Assembly (NCBI GenBank): GCA_003550325.1
Contig: QKWP01000261.1
Span: forward strand, 325,612-389,611
Reading direction: 5' to 3'
From: Gigaspora rosea
Taxonomy: Eukaryota; Glomeromycota; Glomeromycetes; Diversisporales; Gigasporaceae
DNA: 64,000 bases
Position 1 is the stretch's first letter. Each line of letters opens with the position of its first letter. Below the pieces are notes generated by a model, which ran no database searches, was not told where the DNA came from, and saw only the letters and a list, made by a program, of their open reading frames with translations. The position numbers and the translations under genes were made by a program. Shown here one piece after another: positions 37,618-48,697 of this stretch.

Positions 37618-39994
37618 ATTTAGATATCCTTGGGGGTAAATTCTTTCTACAATTAATTAAAGCTATTGTGATGCGTCGAATGTCTATATTAATAATCATC
37701 ATGTCATCGCTTTTGTACACAGATCGAATTATTATTGCTTCTTTTAGGGACGAATGAATATGAAGCGTTTAAATATTATCGTCTTGCTCCTCACACAAAG
37801 TAATATTACGATCAAGTTTATAGGTGTTTAGATTTTAGTTGTCGTATCTCAATGACAAATTGATTGTGTAAGACAGAAGGAAGTTAAACTGACAATTGAT
37901 TGGAGTAAATAATTTATATAGATTACAAATATATATAAGTCCAATGTGTTCGCTCTTTGTGTATTGAGAGGTTTTTGTCCCTTATACATAATAGAGAGAG
38001 CAAGAATGGGGTATTAGATAGCATTAGATATTATCTAAATGATTCCGCTATCATAATAAAGTTTTCTTAATGAATGTTTATTATATCGTATCTCTTGGCT
38101 TTCATTTATTTTTGTATTGTTTCTTCATGAATCCCATTTTGGTATATTTATAAACCCAACCTTATGTAGTCCTTCTCTTGTTCACTATCACTAACCTAAA
38201 TCTGGCCCTCTAATCTGACGCTCTCCCAAATTTCAATAGTAATACTGGTTTTGTCTATTTATATTCTGCTTGATTTCTAAAAAAATATATATATATATAT
38301 TTTTTATAATATTCACTAATGCTATTTAAAACTTTGTTCTCTATATAAAATGCTTCCTATATCATATTTCATTATCATACCGAATAAGTTAAGCTTTTAA
38401 GTATAATTAAATAATAAACACTAAAAAATGTACATAGTGTTGGCGCATGACCAATTAAACTACTAATATAATTAATGAATTCATACGACTCATTTCAGAA
38501 TTTATTAATGTGACCTAGTTATATGCCAACTCTGTACAATACACATGTAAACTAAGGTATACATGATTTATTAGTTAGTATTAATAAACTGATAAAATAT
38601 TTCATTTTTAAAAACTTCTAATATGATCTACTGATTCTTCCGTTCCTGGTTTTGCGTGACAGCGTCGCGCAGCTACCTTATTATTTGATAATCCAGATGT
38701 ATCCCAAAATTTATATACTTTTTTGATACTGATATCACGTGCAGATGACCTTTACCGGCAAGCTTTTTAAAATTGCTAATAACAATAAACTATTAAAAAA
38801 ATGTCATATAATAAATATTATAACTTTTCTATAAAGAACAGTCAACATAGGTTTAATAAATAGCTTGATTGCATGGTCCACGAATAAAATTTACTATTTT
38901 AAAAAGTTTAGCACGCTTTATAATATCTTTATTTTTAAACTTTTTAGTTACGGCCTGGTTGCGCAGGTTTTTAACAAAGATTATATTTATTTTTTAAAAC
39001 GATATTTATATGATGAGTTTTTCTTAAAAAAAGAATAAAGCTATATTACATGTAACGTTTTTTAAAAAGATAAAATTAATTTTTTAGAAAAAAACTCTAT
39101 CCGGTTTTAAATACAGTATATAATTAAGATCCACACTTTTTAAAAAACTTTAGCGTGATTTTGAAATTAGTATATTTAAGGTTAGATTTTTATAAAAAAA
39201 AGTTCTCAAAAAGTTGGTTTCTTGTACGGGATTTTTGAATAATAGGCAATTTTTGACTAAAACGAATGCATGTCTTGTTTGAATTTTCAAGATCGCGTTA
39301 CGTTACCTATTTGTTTATCAATCATCACGTGATGATAGTATCAAAAAATTATATAAAATTTGGTGTACATCAAACAGGAGTCTCAAGTAAGTTTTGCCTC
39401 GCCCAAATTAAACAAGCCAATCACAATACAGGAAAATTGTCAATAATCATGTGATTAAAACTGACCAATAATATTAATCAAATATTCAGTGGCATTTATG
39501 TGTTTGTTTAAATCCCCCCCCCGCGTCTGAGCCCAAAATATTGACGTTAAACAACTAATCAACTTTGAATGGCCTAAACGATTAAATACTTTAGAATCGA
39601 TTCTAAAGCATATAATCGCTGGATTTTAATAACTTTTTCTACTTTCAAGCACTTACAGTGACGTATTAGTTAAATATTCATGAGAAATATTTAATTAAAG
39701 TTTCAAAAAACAATTAAGGTTCTTCCTGGCCGACGATATTCCCGATCTATTTCGACCAAGGATCCCCTTGTAAAAAATCATGTACTGTACGTAATTGCGA
39801 ACAATCAACATGATAATGTAATGTAATTAAGTACTGTATTCGAGCATTCGAGTATTCACGGTATTCACCAAAAATTTTTTTATTAATCATTTCAACCATT
39901 TCGAAAATAGGAATAATAAAAAATGTATAATATATATTAAAGCATTAGAGATGAAATAGTAATATATGTAATATGTATAAAACATTTTGCACTG
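37618..39994. other. Gene-free stretch
   Basis: No gene seen. Contains the GTTCCTGGTTTTGCGTGACA..GCGCAGCTACC motif (38640-38685) and the dispersed repeat 39380-39670, related in part to 560-790 and in part to 16680-16770. Confidence 0.45.
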
Positions 39995-40068
39995 TTAATA
40001 ATTTGTATCGTCATTAATTTTTAGAGCCAATAGACCATTACTGTCTTCATAAAATTCTTCATAATTAT

Positions 40069-40143
40069 CTAAGTTATAATAATATAAATAATAATAAATA
40101 ATAATAATATAAAAAATATATATCAATAAAAAAGTAAACAAAC
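40069..40143 (-). other. Last intron of the broken kinase gene
   Basis: GTTTGT donor and ACTTAG acceptor, 75 bp. It joins DIVNK to DNYEEFYEDSNG in frame. Confidence 0.7.
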
Positions 40144-40900
40144 CTTTATTCACAATATCAATGAATTTGCTTGTCAATTCATTTGTTGAATTTTCGGAAG
40201 GTACGGTAAATATTTTCTAATTCTAAAATATCTTCATACTGCCCTTCGTATATTAATTTTAATTTTTTATCAAAAAAGTTACGTAGTTCAGAAGTATCTG
40301 GTCTTGATGAGGGTTCCTTGTTCCAGCATCGTTCCATCAATTTTATATAATCATCAGGAGTACCAGGAACAATTGGGGGACGTTTACCATCACATATAGC
40401 TTTAGTTAGATGAAAATCATAACGATAATTATTAAATGGTGAAGTCCTAGAAGTAACTTGCCACCAAAACTGTAAATTTCAGCGGAGGAGGTATAACATT
40501 CAAAATTTCCATTATATATTATTTCAGGAGCAATGTATGGCAGCACACCATAACATTTGTTACGTAAAGATTCATCTGATACTGGACCACAAAATCCAAG
40601 ATCACCTACAGTCCATTGATTATTAGCCTTTAATAATATATTACCAGGATGAAAATCTCTATGCACCATGCCATTCGTATGAATAATATCTAAGGCTTGA
40701 GAAATTTCATTAAGCAAACGATATCGTTTTTTCCAGGTTAAACGATTATCATTGTTTTGTAGATACTCTCTTAGATCACATTCAGCTTTTTCTAGTAATA
40801 ACATATAATTTCCGGTATAGGGATGCTTTGTTATGCCATAAAGCATGTTGACGCCTGTTAACTGTGTCTTTTTTTTTGCGACATTTAAGTGAGCAAGTGC

Positions 40901-40996
40901 CTATACAAATAAATCAAATATCAAAATAAGTATGAATTTAGGTTTTAAAAAAAAATAAAAACAGCGGTGAAATTTTTAATAAAGATAATTGTGTAC
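40901..40996 (-). other. Probable intron in the kinase domain
   Basis: Acceptor TTGTATAG is good and is followed in frame by ALAHLNVAKKK; the donor GTACAC is weak, so the left border is uncertain. Confidence 0.45.
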
Positions 40997-41304
40997 TTCT
41001 TTAATCAAATTTTCATTTATATTGCTTGAATTGTCCAAAGATTTCAAAATAATAATGGTAGAACCATCTCTAATAAATTTTTGTCCAAAATCATCCCAGT
41101 CGATGATAGGACCATCAATCCAACGAGCTGTATATACAGATCCAAACCCACCTTTTGCTTTATGCACAACCCAGTCAATATGGTCAAAAGGTATCCATTC
41201 AATCATATGAGTTGGGTTAATGGTATTAATGAGCTGATATTCTTGAATAAGCTGATCAAGCTTTTGATTTCCGGAAGTCCAATTTTTAAAGTTGTCTTGT
41301 ACAT

Positions 41305-42557
41305 TGTGAAGGGCAAATCCGACTTATGTAATCGGAAGTTGAGGCTGTGCTCGATATCTATTTTTATTTTTTATTTCTATATATATGTATATTTTCTATT
41401 TTTAAATATTACATCTTAGCGTTACCATTTATAGGGGATGGCTAAAGCCATGTACCCACGTGATTTTTGAAATTTTAGTTAAAATTCGTATCAGAGACTG
41501 TTTAGCATTAGGGTCGGGTTAGGGTTAGGACCAATATAGGTAAAATACCTTCACGACATTTTTTATTAATGGCCCAAGATAGGTTTAGAATGCCGTTTTT
41601 ATGTTCTTGCGTTTTTTTTTGTTTTTTGACTTCTTCGGGCTGATCCGTGTAAACAAAATTTCGCGACTCCGTTTGGTTGATTTACACGAAAATGTCACGT
41701 GGGTACATGACTTTAGACGACCCCATTTATAGTAAGGCTGTGACTCGATGGAGTTGAAAGAGTCAATGGAGTCGAAAGACTCCATGGAGTCGAAAGAGTC
41801 CATAGCTCAATCGAATCCATCGAATCGATTTTTAGTCTGTATTAAAAAGTATATAAGGGCCGTAAGTTCATTGAAGGAAACGGTAGTTCGTACCAAGTTC
41901 AGAACAGTTTCGAATAGTTCTAGTTAGTTCAAGTTCCAGTTAGTAACCTTCGAAATTAGAGTAGAAGTGTTAGCTATAGGACGTTGTAACCCCTTTGTAC
42001 CATTTTCTTTTATTAAATAAAAACATATACTCATCTTTGCCCCGAAGAATACTATCTTCCTTGTAAAATCGCTCGTCATAACAACTTCCATGCCCCCGTG
42101 ACTTTTAATAAAAGTCCAAGTCGTTATTTATCAAATCGAGAAAAGTAAAAAGATAATTAGTCCCCAATTTCTTACCTGTATTTATAATTAATTACGTATC
42201 GATCACCACATTGATTACCGCATTTATCGAACAATACCGCCCCGTGACTTCCATTGTCGACCGATCGTTGATCTCCGAATCCGAGGCTACAAAACAGGGA
42301 GACTACGAAGATTAGTAAAGAGTAAATCCTCCAAGACAAGGATCATAAGAAGAATTAAACCAATATACTTATCTGAATTCCAACCTATCCGTAACAAGAC
42401 TTTCCGAACCTTGAGACCCGGACCAAGTCTTTCCACGCCTCTTTCTGCCTGCCAGATCAAGGTTTAGAGGTCTTGAAGCATTTTTAAATAGAGTTGTAGT
42501 TAAGTACAGGGGTAGTTAGTGATTGTATAGGAAACCCCTGCAAATCGAAACTTCACA
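41305..42557. mobile_element. Solo LTR (fossil), family A, TSD ACAT, holding a MITE
   Basis: Starts TGTGAAGGGC, ends ACTTCACA, flanked by ACAT (41301-41304, 42558-42561). About 955 bp without the inner MITE. It contains a TATAAGGG box near 41855 and AAATAAAAAC about 160 bp later. It is homologous along its length to 44717-45720 (shared GAGGCTGTGCT, AGTTAGTAACCTTCGAAATT, GACTTTCCGAACCTTGAGAC). No internal region, hence solo. Inserted in the kinase gene. Confidence 0.85.
41434..41724. mobile_element. MITE inside the solo LTR, 7-bp TSD ATTTATA
   Basis: Ends GGGGATGGCTAAAGCCATGT and, inverted, GGGGTCGTCTAAAGTCATGT, both followed by ACCCACGTG. TSD ATTTATA at 41427-41433 and 41725-41731. The sister LTR at about 44848 has the unoccupied site (GTTACCATCTATAGTAAG). 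The centre holds GGGTTAGGGTTAGG. 291 bp. Confidence 0.9.
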
Positions 42558-42879
42558 ACATGCGTGCGAATACAATTAATGCATCCGTAATTTTTATAAG
42601 TTGAAATTGACAATGAATACAACATGAACTGAACACTCCATTAGATTTTTTATCTTCTGGTAAAATATTCTCGGCTGACTTTTCTACTTGAAAAAACAAG
42701 CTCATAATATATTCTTTTTCCTCAGGAGAAAGGTTATAATTATTTAAACTTGTTTGGCAGAAAGTTTCCCATAAATCCGCAGAATTAAAATCCGCATTGT
42801 GCAAGAACTCACGCAATGCATCTTTTATTACGTCTTGTCGGACGTTCTTAACGTCCAAATATTCGAGGCTAATATTCAT

Positions 42880-43424
42880 AGAAATAGAATAAATGAAACT
42901 AATGTTATTGACTATTATTTGATTATGGATGAAAAAAATGGAATCCTGTTCAGATGCTTGTAAAAATTATATATCTCTATATTTGAATTATCTGGCGAGG
43001 TAAACCAACAAAGTAACCAGAAATGGATGTGATTGCACCAATCAGGTATTCCTTTCTTGCCATTCACAAATAAAAAAGATGCAAGCAAAAAAAATCAGTG
43101 CCAAGTTTTATTGATCATTTAACACGTGACCAACGTCTTTTTTATAGGTGCCTGAACTTTGAACGAAGATTACTCGGCACTTACCTGGACAAATTCGATC
43201 AAACCATTTATATTTAATTCTATAATCTCATTATCGGCACAAAGTTGATCATGTATTAAATGATCGGTTATAATTCTATTTATGGTAATTCTTTGTTATA
43301 TTTTTATTTATGGTATTTATGGTAGACAACTAGAGGTGCAGCTAACTTGCGGGGAGCGAAGTATTTGTTTTTATGTAGTATGTTAAGTTTAAAGCATAAT
43401 TAGTGAGACACGTGATGAATTTTG
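42880..43424. other. Upstream region of the broken kinase, no other gene
   Basis: AT-rich. It would contain the old kinase promoter; no specific element can be pointed out. Confidence 0.35.
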
Positions 43425-43610
43425 TGGTAATTATAATAGAACAGGATGATAGTGAAATCCGCAAATCCGCTTTGTAGATCGTGTTAGGGTAGGTAATCTG
43501 CATTTTATTATGTTTTTATTATAATAAAGGCGGATTTTACCATAATGCGATGATCATAGCAGATTTTTCACTATTTCACAACTCAGTTTCATCCTGTCGT
43601 ATTATAATGA
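43425..43610. mobile_element. Probable small MITE
   Basis: ATTATAATAGAACAGGATGA at the left and, inverted at the right, ATTATAATACGACAGGATGA, with inner arms AAATCCGC and GCGGATTT. Borders and target duplication uncertain. Confidence 0.5.
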
Positions 43611-43611
43611 G

Positions 43612-44605
43612 GGTAGCTTCGCGCTAAAACCAGGAACGTTGCATATCACAGAGTTAGACAGTTACGGATGTAACTGTTATCTTTCTCAGCTGGTCATCAA
43701 TTTATAAACGTCTCACTTGGAACAAGACACACACTGAAACAGCTTTCTGGGTAAAGTATCTTTACTATACGCTTCTCTTCTCTTTATTCGTTACAGTCAA
43801 AAGACTAACATTTGCTCTTTCTATTTATATTAATTCTGTGATTACATATATTGTGTAACACTTATACTTCTCTATATTTTATTTATTCATTGTAATAAAA
43901 TAAACTCTTAAATTCTACTAATAAAATCGTCATTGTTACGGTAATCGATTATCACAATAACGTTGCCCAACATTATAATACTTGCATAATTCTGGTCGAC
44001 TTTATTAACAAATGAGCCGTTTCGAATTTATTTTCATTCTATCTTTGTACGCTTTGTTATACATCTCGTATTAAATCACTAACAATCACTTTATAGACAA
44101 CTTAGTTCAATTTATTTACAGACAAGATTATTCTACAGACGGTTAATTCACAGACGAATTCATTTTGTTGACAATATATTTAGCCAACGATTTCTTCATA
44201 AATTACACCAGCTTTACCGTAAATTTTCGAAACAACGCCATGCCCGATATTTTGAGAATTTACGGTAAATTTAAACTTAACTCGAACGACAATGACTAGA
44301 ATTAATTTGTCTGTGGAATCTGATGTCATTGATATAACTGCCAATGAAACAAACTTATTTGTGAATAAATCGACTGTAAATAACCTTACCTGTAATTAAA
44401 TTCTCTGCGAACTAAGTTGTCTGTGAAGTAATTTTTGGTGAGTTAATACCACTAAATAGAATATTAAGTAAAACCAATAAAATCGAAATAGATCACAATA
44501 AATACAATTTGAATCTTAAGGCAGTCTGATAATGATAGAGATATTTTACCTGATTTCGATCCACCATATGATACATATTACGTATTATGTTCTCAGATAC
44601 TCAAA
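43612..44605 (-). repeat. 1-kb inverted repeat, right copy
   Basis: Reverse-orientation partner of 32613-33655; starts with the GTAGCT..GCGC..AACCAGGAACG motif and includes the hairpin at 44216-44271. Single copy of the 29-bp unit that is tripled in the other copy. Confidence 0.85.
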
Positions 44606-44635
44606 TAATATCGAAATTACAGTAAATTTTCGGTA

Positions 44636-45868
44636 AGGCTACACAAAGTTAGTTTTTCGTTTTGCATAACTTGCTGATCCAATTTTTCAAAAAAAAATTT
44701 TTTTAATCCTAACTGTTGTGACGGGCGAATTCAACCTATATAGTCGGAAATGGAGGCTGTGCTGGATGTCTATTTTTAATTTTTTATATTTCTATATATA
44801 TAATTTTTCTATTTTTAAATATTACATAGCAGCGTTACCATCTATAGTAAGACCGTGACTCGATGGACTCGATGGAGTCAAAAGAGTCGAAAAAGTCAAA
44901 AGACTCTATAGACTCAATCGAATCCATCTAATTGATTTTTAGTCTGTAATTAAAAGTATATAAAGGCTGTAAGTGCAATGAGGGAAAAGTAAGTTTCGAA
45001 CAGTTCCAAGTAGTCCTAGTTAGTTCTAGTTTCAGTTAGTAACCTTCGAAATTAGAGTAGAAGTGTTAGCTATAGAACTCCTTATTCCCTTTGTAATATT
45101 TTCTTTTCTTTAATAAAAACATATACTTATCTTATTCCATAAAACCATATTATTCTTCAAAAAGAATTGTCCATCGTAATATTCTTCTTGTCCCCGTGAT
45201 CATCGTTAAGGGATCAAATTCCAAAGAAAAATAGAAAGAGATTAGCCGACAATCCCTTTACCGTATTTATAATAAACCATACACTAATTAGCGCATCGAT
45301 TACCTTTTATATTGAACAATACTGACCCCGTGACCCGCATCATCGATCTCCAAATTGAGCCAATCCGGCCCCAATTCCCGTGACCACCGTGACCCTCGCT
45401 ACAAGAATCAACGATTGAAAGTCGGCATCGAAACCCTATAAGCTACAAAAGAAAAGAAAAGCCCACGAAGATTAGTAAAAGACTCCTCTACCCAAAGATA
45501 AGAACAATAGGACGTATTAAAGCCAATATATGTATCTTAATCCCAACCTATCCATAACAAGACTTTCCGAACCTTGAGACCTGGACCAAGTCTTTCCACG
45601 CCTATTTCTGCCTGCCAGTTCAAGGTTTAGAAGTCTTGACCTGCTGTAATCAGTGTTTTAGTTATAAGCAAGGGCATTTATTAGTTAAACTAGTAAACCC
45701 CTGAAAGGCAGAACATCACACTGTGCTGATTATTCCATTTTTGTTATTTAATTTTTCTTCGGTGTTGCTTGATCGTGACCTTAATTTTCCGGAGTTAACC
45801 AATAGATTCAAAAAAAATTTTTGATTCTATGTTATGCAAACTGAAAAAATTAACTTTGCGAGTGGCCT
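44636..45868. mobile_element. 225-bp MITE with TA TSD, split by a solo LTR
   Basis: Ends AGGCTACACAAAGTTAG and, inverted, AGGCCACTCGCAAAGTTAA, both followed within a few bases by TTTGCATAAC. Flanked by TA. A TA target suggests Tc1/mariner-type movement. The LTR at 44717-45720 sits inside it, so this MITE is older than the LTR insertion. Confidence 0.7.
44717..45720. mobile_element. Solo LTR (fossil), family A, TSD CTGT
   Basis: Starts TGTGACGGGC, ends AACATCACA, flanked by CTGT (44713-44716, 45721-45724). 1004 bp, same family as 41305-42557 but without the inner MITE. TATA-like GTATATAAAGG near 44955 and AATAAAAAC near 45112. No internal region. Confidence 0.85.
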
Positions 45869-46205
45869 TATATGTGCAACATGAGCTTATTAATTTACAG
45901 TAGATAAAAAAATAAATAATAGGAAATCTGATAATATGGGGTTACATGAATTTCAGCATCATCCAATTTCATAAATATCATCTAATATTTGTTTGCTTTT
46001 TTGAACAATCAAAATTATATGTAATTATATTAAGAGTAATACAATTCAAGATCAGGGTTCACTCTTCTTGAAACCACCCAAATTGAGGTATATTAGGGGA
46101 GCGCCATTTATCACCTGATTTTTAGGTGGGTGGGGGGGTCAGAAAATTATCAGGTCCTAATAGTAGATAACTTATGATTGACTAAAATTTTTTAAAATTT
46201 TTTAA

Positions 46206-47030
46206 TTGAGAATGGCGAAATGTGGCGTGCTTCCATATAAAAGTTTTTTCTTACTAAGTTAACGATACATGCCCACTAATTGAAAGTTGTAGAGCTCGTC
46301 AAGACGCATCTAACGATGGTTAGATCATCCAAATCGGTCCAGTGGATTGTGAGTTATCGTCGAAATACGATTGGCCGACTATATAAAAATCCGTGACGGA
46401 AATTACATATTAAAATCACTATAGGCGAAATGTGGCGTGCTTCCATCTAAAAGTTTTTTCTTACAAGTTAACGATACATGCCCACTAATTGAAAGTTGTA
46501 GAGCTCGTAGAGACGCATCTAACGGTGGTTAGATCATCCAAATCGGCCCAGTGGATGGCGAGATATCGTCGAAAAACGATTGGCCGACTATATAAAATTC
46601 TCTATATCAACATAGAGATTTTATATAGTCGGCAAATCGTTTTTCGACGATATCTTGCCATCCACTGGACCGATTTGGATGATCAAACCACCATTAGATG
46701 CGTCTCGACGAGCTCTACAACTTTCAATTAGTGGGCATGTATCATTAACTTAGTAAGAAAAAAACTTTTAGATGGAAGAACGCCACATTTCGCCTATAGT
46801 GATTTTCATATGTAATTTCCGTCACGGATTTTATGTAGTCGGCCAATCGTTTTTCGACGATAACTCACAATCCACTGGACCGATTTGGATTATCTAACCA
46901 CTTAGATGCGTCTCAACGAGCTCCACAACTTTCAATTAGTGGACATGTATCGTTAACTTAGTAAGAAAAAAACTTTTAGATGGAAGAACGCCACATTTCG
47001 CCATTCTCTGGTTGACAGGCGGATTATCAA
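46206..47030. mobile_element. TTAA-flanked fold-back element
   Basis: TTAA on both sides (46202-46205, 47031-47034), left end TTGAGAATGGCG, right end inverted TTGATAATCCGCC. Inside, a unit of about 200 bp (GGCGAAATGTGGCGTGCTTC ... ATTGGCCGACTATATAAAA) is present four times, two direct and two inverted. The 80-codon frame 46489-46731 merely crosses the centre. The right end resembles the end of the element at 26916 (TTGATGATCCGCT). In AT-rich flanks the TTAA could be chance, but the other arm of the palindrome lacks the insert. Confidence 0.7.
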
Positions 47031-47447
47031 TTAAAATTTTAAAAAATTTTTAAACTTTAATATTAAATAAAATTTGAACTAATGATTCGTTTTGGATGAT
47101 TTTACTACCAAACTGTTCGTCTCAATGAGACGATTCCAACGAGCCTAAAATCATCAAAATCCAATTTCTGGATCCCAAGATCGTTATAAATTTGTATTGC
47201 TTTAATTATATTAGTTTTGTATATATTAAAAATTATTATTAAAGTTCTTATAAACTTTAACATTGAATAACTTGTGAACCAGTGATCCGTTTTGGATGAT
47301 TTTACTGCCAAAATGCTCGTCTCAGTGAGACGATTCTAATGAATCTAAAATTGTTAAATTCTGATCACGGGATCCCAAGATCGTTATAGATTTGTGTTAA
47401 ATTAATATAAAATATATTAAATTAATTAAAAATAACACAAATCTATA

Positions 47448-47615
47448 AGGGGCATGCCATTTATCACGTGATTTTTACCATGGATACATGGTCAGAGGTA
47501 GTGATCACGTTTATATATTATATTAATAAATTAGAATTAGATAAAGTGATCACACCATACATGGATAGGGGTGGCTACTAAGTAAAAAATATCATGTGAT
47601 AAATGGCACACCCCT
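47448..47615. mobile_element. Small central MITE, TIR AGGGG..GCCATTTATCA
   Basis: Ends AGGGGCATGCCATTTATCAC and, inverted, AGGGGTGTGCCATTTATCAC. It resembles the ends of the big palindrome, so it is a shorter relative at its centre. 168 bp. Confidence 0.65.
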
Positions 47616-47778
47616 AACGATCTTGGGATTCCGTAATCAAAATTTAACGATTTTAAGTTCATTAGAATCGTCTCACTGAGACGAGCATTTTGGTAGTAAA
47701 ATCATCTAAAACGGATCACTGGTTCAAGTTATTCAATGTTAAAGTTTATAAGAACTTTAAAAATAATTTTTAATATAT

Positions 47779-47933
47779 GGGAACCCCCACAACAAAACAA
47801 ACCAGTGGGCAAAAAAAATTTTTTTTTAAAAAGCTCAATTTCTCGAAGAATTGAAGTATTAGAAATGCAATTTTTATAAAATTACAAAATCAAAATTTTT
47901 TGCCCACTGGTTTGTTTTGCTGTGGGGGTCCCC
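47779..47933. mobile_element. Hairpin MITE in the right arm, TSD ATAT
   Basis: Almost perfect inverted halves: GGGAACCCCCACAACAAAAC / GTTTTGCTGTGGGGGTCCCC, then AAACCAGTGGGCAAAAAA. TSD ATAT at 47775-47778 and 47934-47937. The left arm (about 47218-47230, TTTTGTATATATTAAAAA) is the empty site. 155 bp. Confidence 0.85.
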
Positions 47934-48194
47934 ATATACAAAACTAATATAATTAAAGCAATACAAATTTATAATGATCTTGGGATCCAGTGATTGGATT
48001 TTGACGATTTTAGGCTCGTTGGAATCGTCTCATTGAGACAAATATTTTGGTAGTAAAATCACCCAAAACGGATCATTGGTTCAAATTTTATTTAATATTA
48101 AATTTTAAAATTTTTTTAAAATTTTAAAAATTTTAGCCAATCAAATTGCAGTATTTATTATCAGGTGGGGGTAGGGGGTAGTTACTTAGTAGAC

Positions 48195-48697
48195 TAGTGA
48201 TACAGGTTGACCCCAGCCCAACGGCCGGGTTGATGGGCGGGTCGACCCTCAGCCCGCACCTTTGTGGGCCGGGCCAGTTGGTAAGAGAAGTGTTAGAATT
48301 GATTATCTTCTAAAGTATATTTCAGGCCAGGAATTAAATAAACATCGGCTAGTAATTTATAATAATGTAAGAGAATTGGCTTATTTTGGTGATTAACTGC
48401 AAATAGCGAATATAATCTAAGTATAAGAATGTGAAGAGACATAGACACTCAATCAACATGAAATACTAACATGCTGGAATTTTTGTCAAGGACAAAAAGA
48501 ATAAAAATTAAATTATTTAATATCACTAGGATTCGATAAAAAACCACCTCATGGCTTTTTACACGTTTAATATAGTTAAATGTTGACTGATTCTGTTCAG
48601 AAAAAATTACACTAGAAAAAGGTCGGCCCGGTTGACCGGCCCAGGTTTTTTTTGGATCGGCCTCGGCCCACGATTTTTTTATCAACCCGTATCACTA
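48195..48697. mobile_element. hAT-like MITE, 8-bp TSD TAGTAGAC
   Basis: Ends TAGTGATACAGGTTGA and, inverted, TAGTGATACGGGTTGA. Exact TAGTAGAC at 48187-48194 and 48698-48705. Subterminal GC-rich GGCCGGG / CCCGGCC-type blocks. 503 bp; no transposase (a 78-codon frame at 48449-48685 is fortuitous). Confidence 0.9.

Larger units (their letters stand above)
39995..42879 (-). pseudogene. Kinase gene of the NWTSGN family, broken by a solo LTR and frameshifts
   Basis: Read on the minus strand. 42879-42558: N-terminal helical region ending in a CxxC (CCIHC), typical of Rhizophagus kinases. 42557-41305 is an inserted solo LTR. The gene resumes at 41304 with a second CxxC-like stretch, then NFKNWTSGNQKLDQLIQ, WIPFDHI and the glycine loop KGGFGSVYTARW. 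A likely intron is 40996-40901 (weak GTACAC donor). The next exon has HRDFHPGN, VGDLGF, PYIAPE and EIYSFG. A second intron is 40143-40069 and the last exon ends at 39995. Besides the LTR, the frame changes near 42590, near 40455 (loss of part of the segment after YSFG) and near 40205. The catalytic residues seen are otherwise kept, so decay is probably recent. A kinase of this type would act in signalling; this copy is very likely dead. Confidence 0.85.

Noticed and set aside
46489-46731. 80-codon frame
   Set aside because: Crosses the centre of a palindrome; its two halves are mirror readings.
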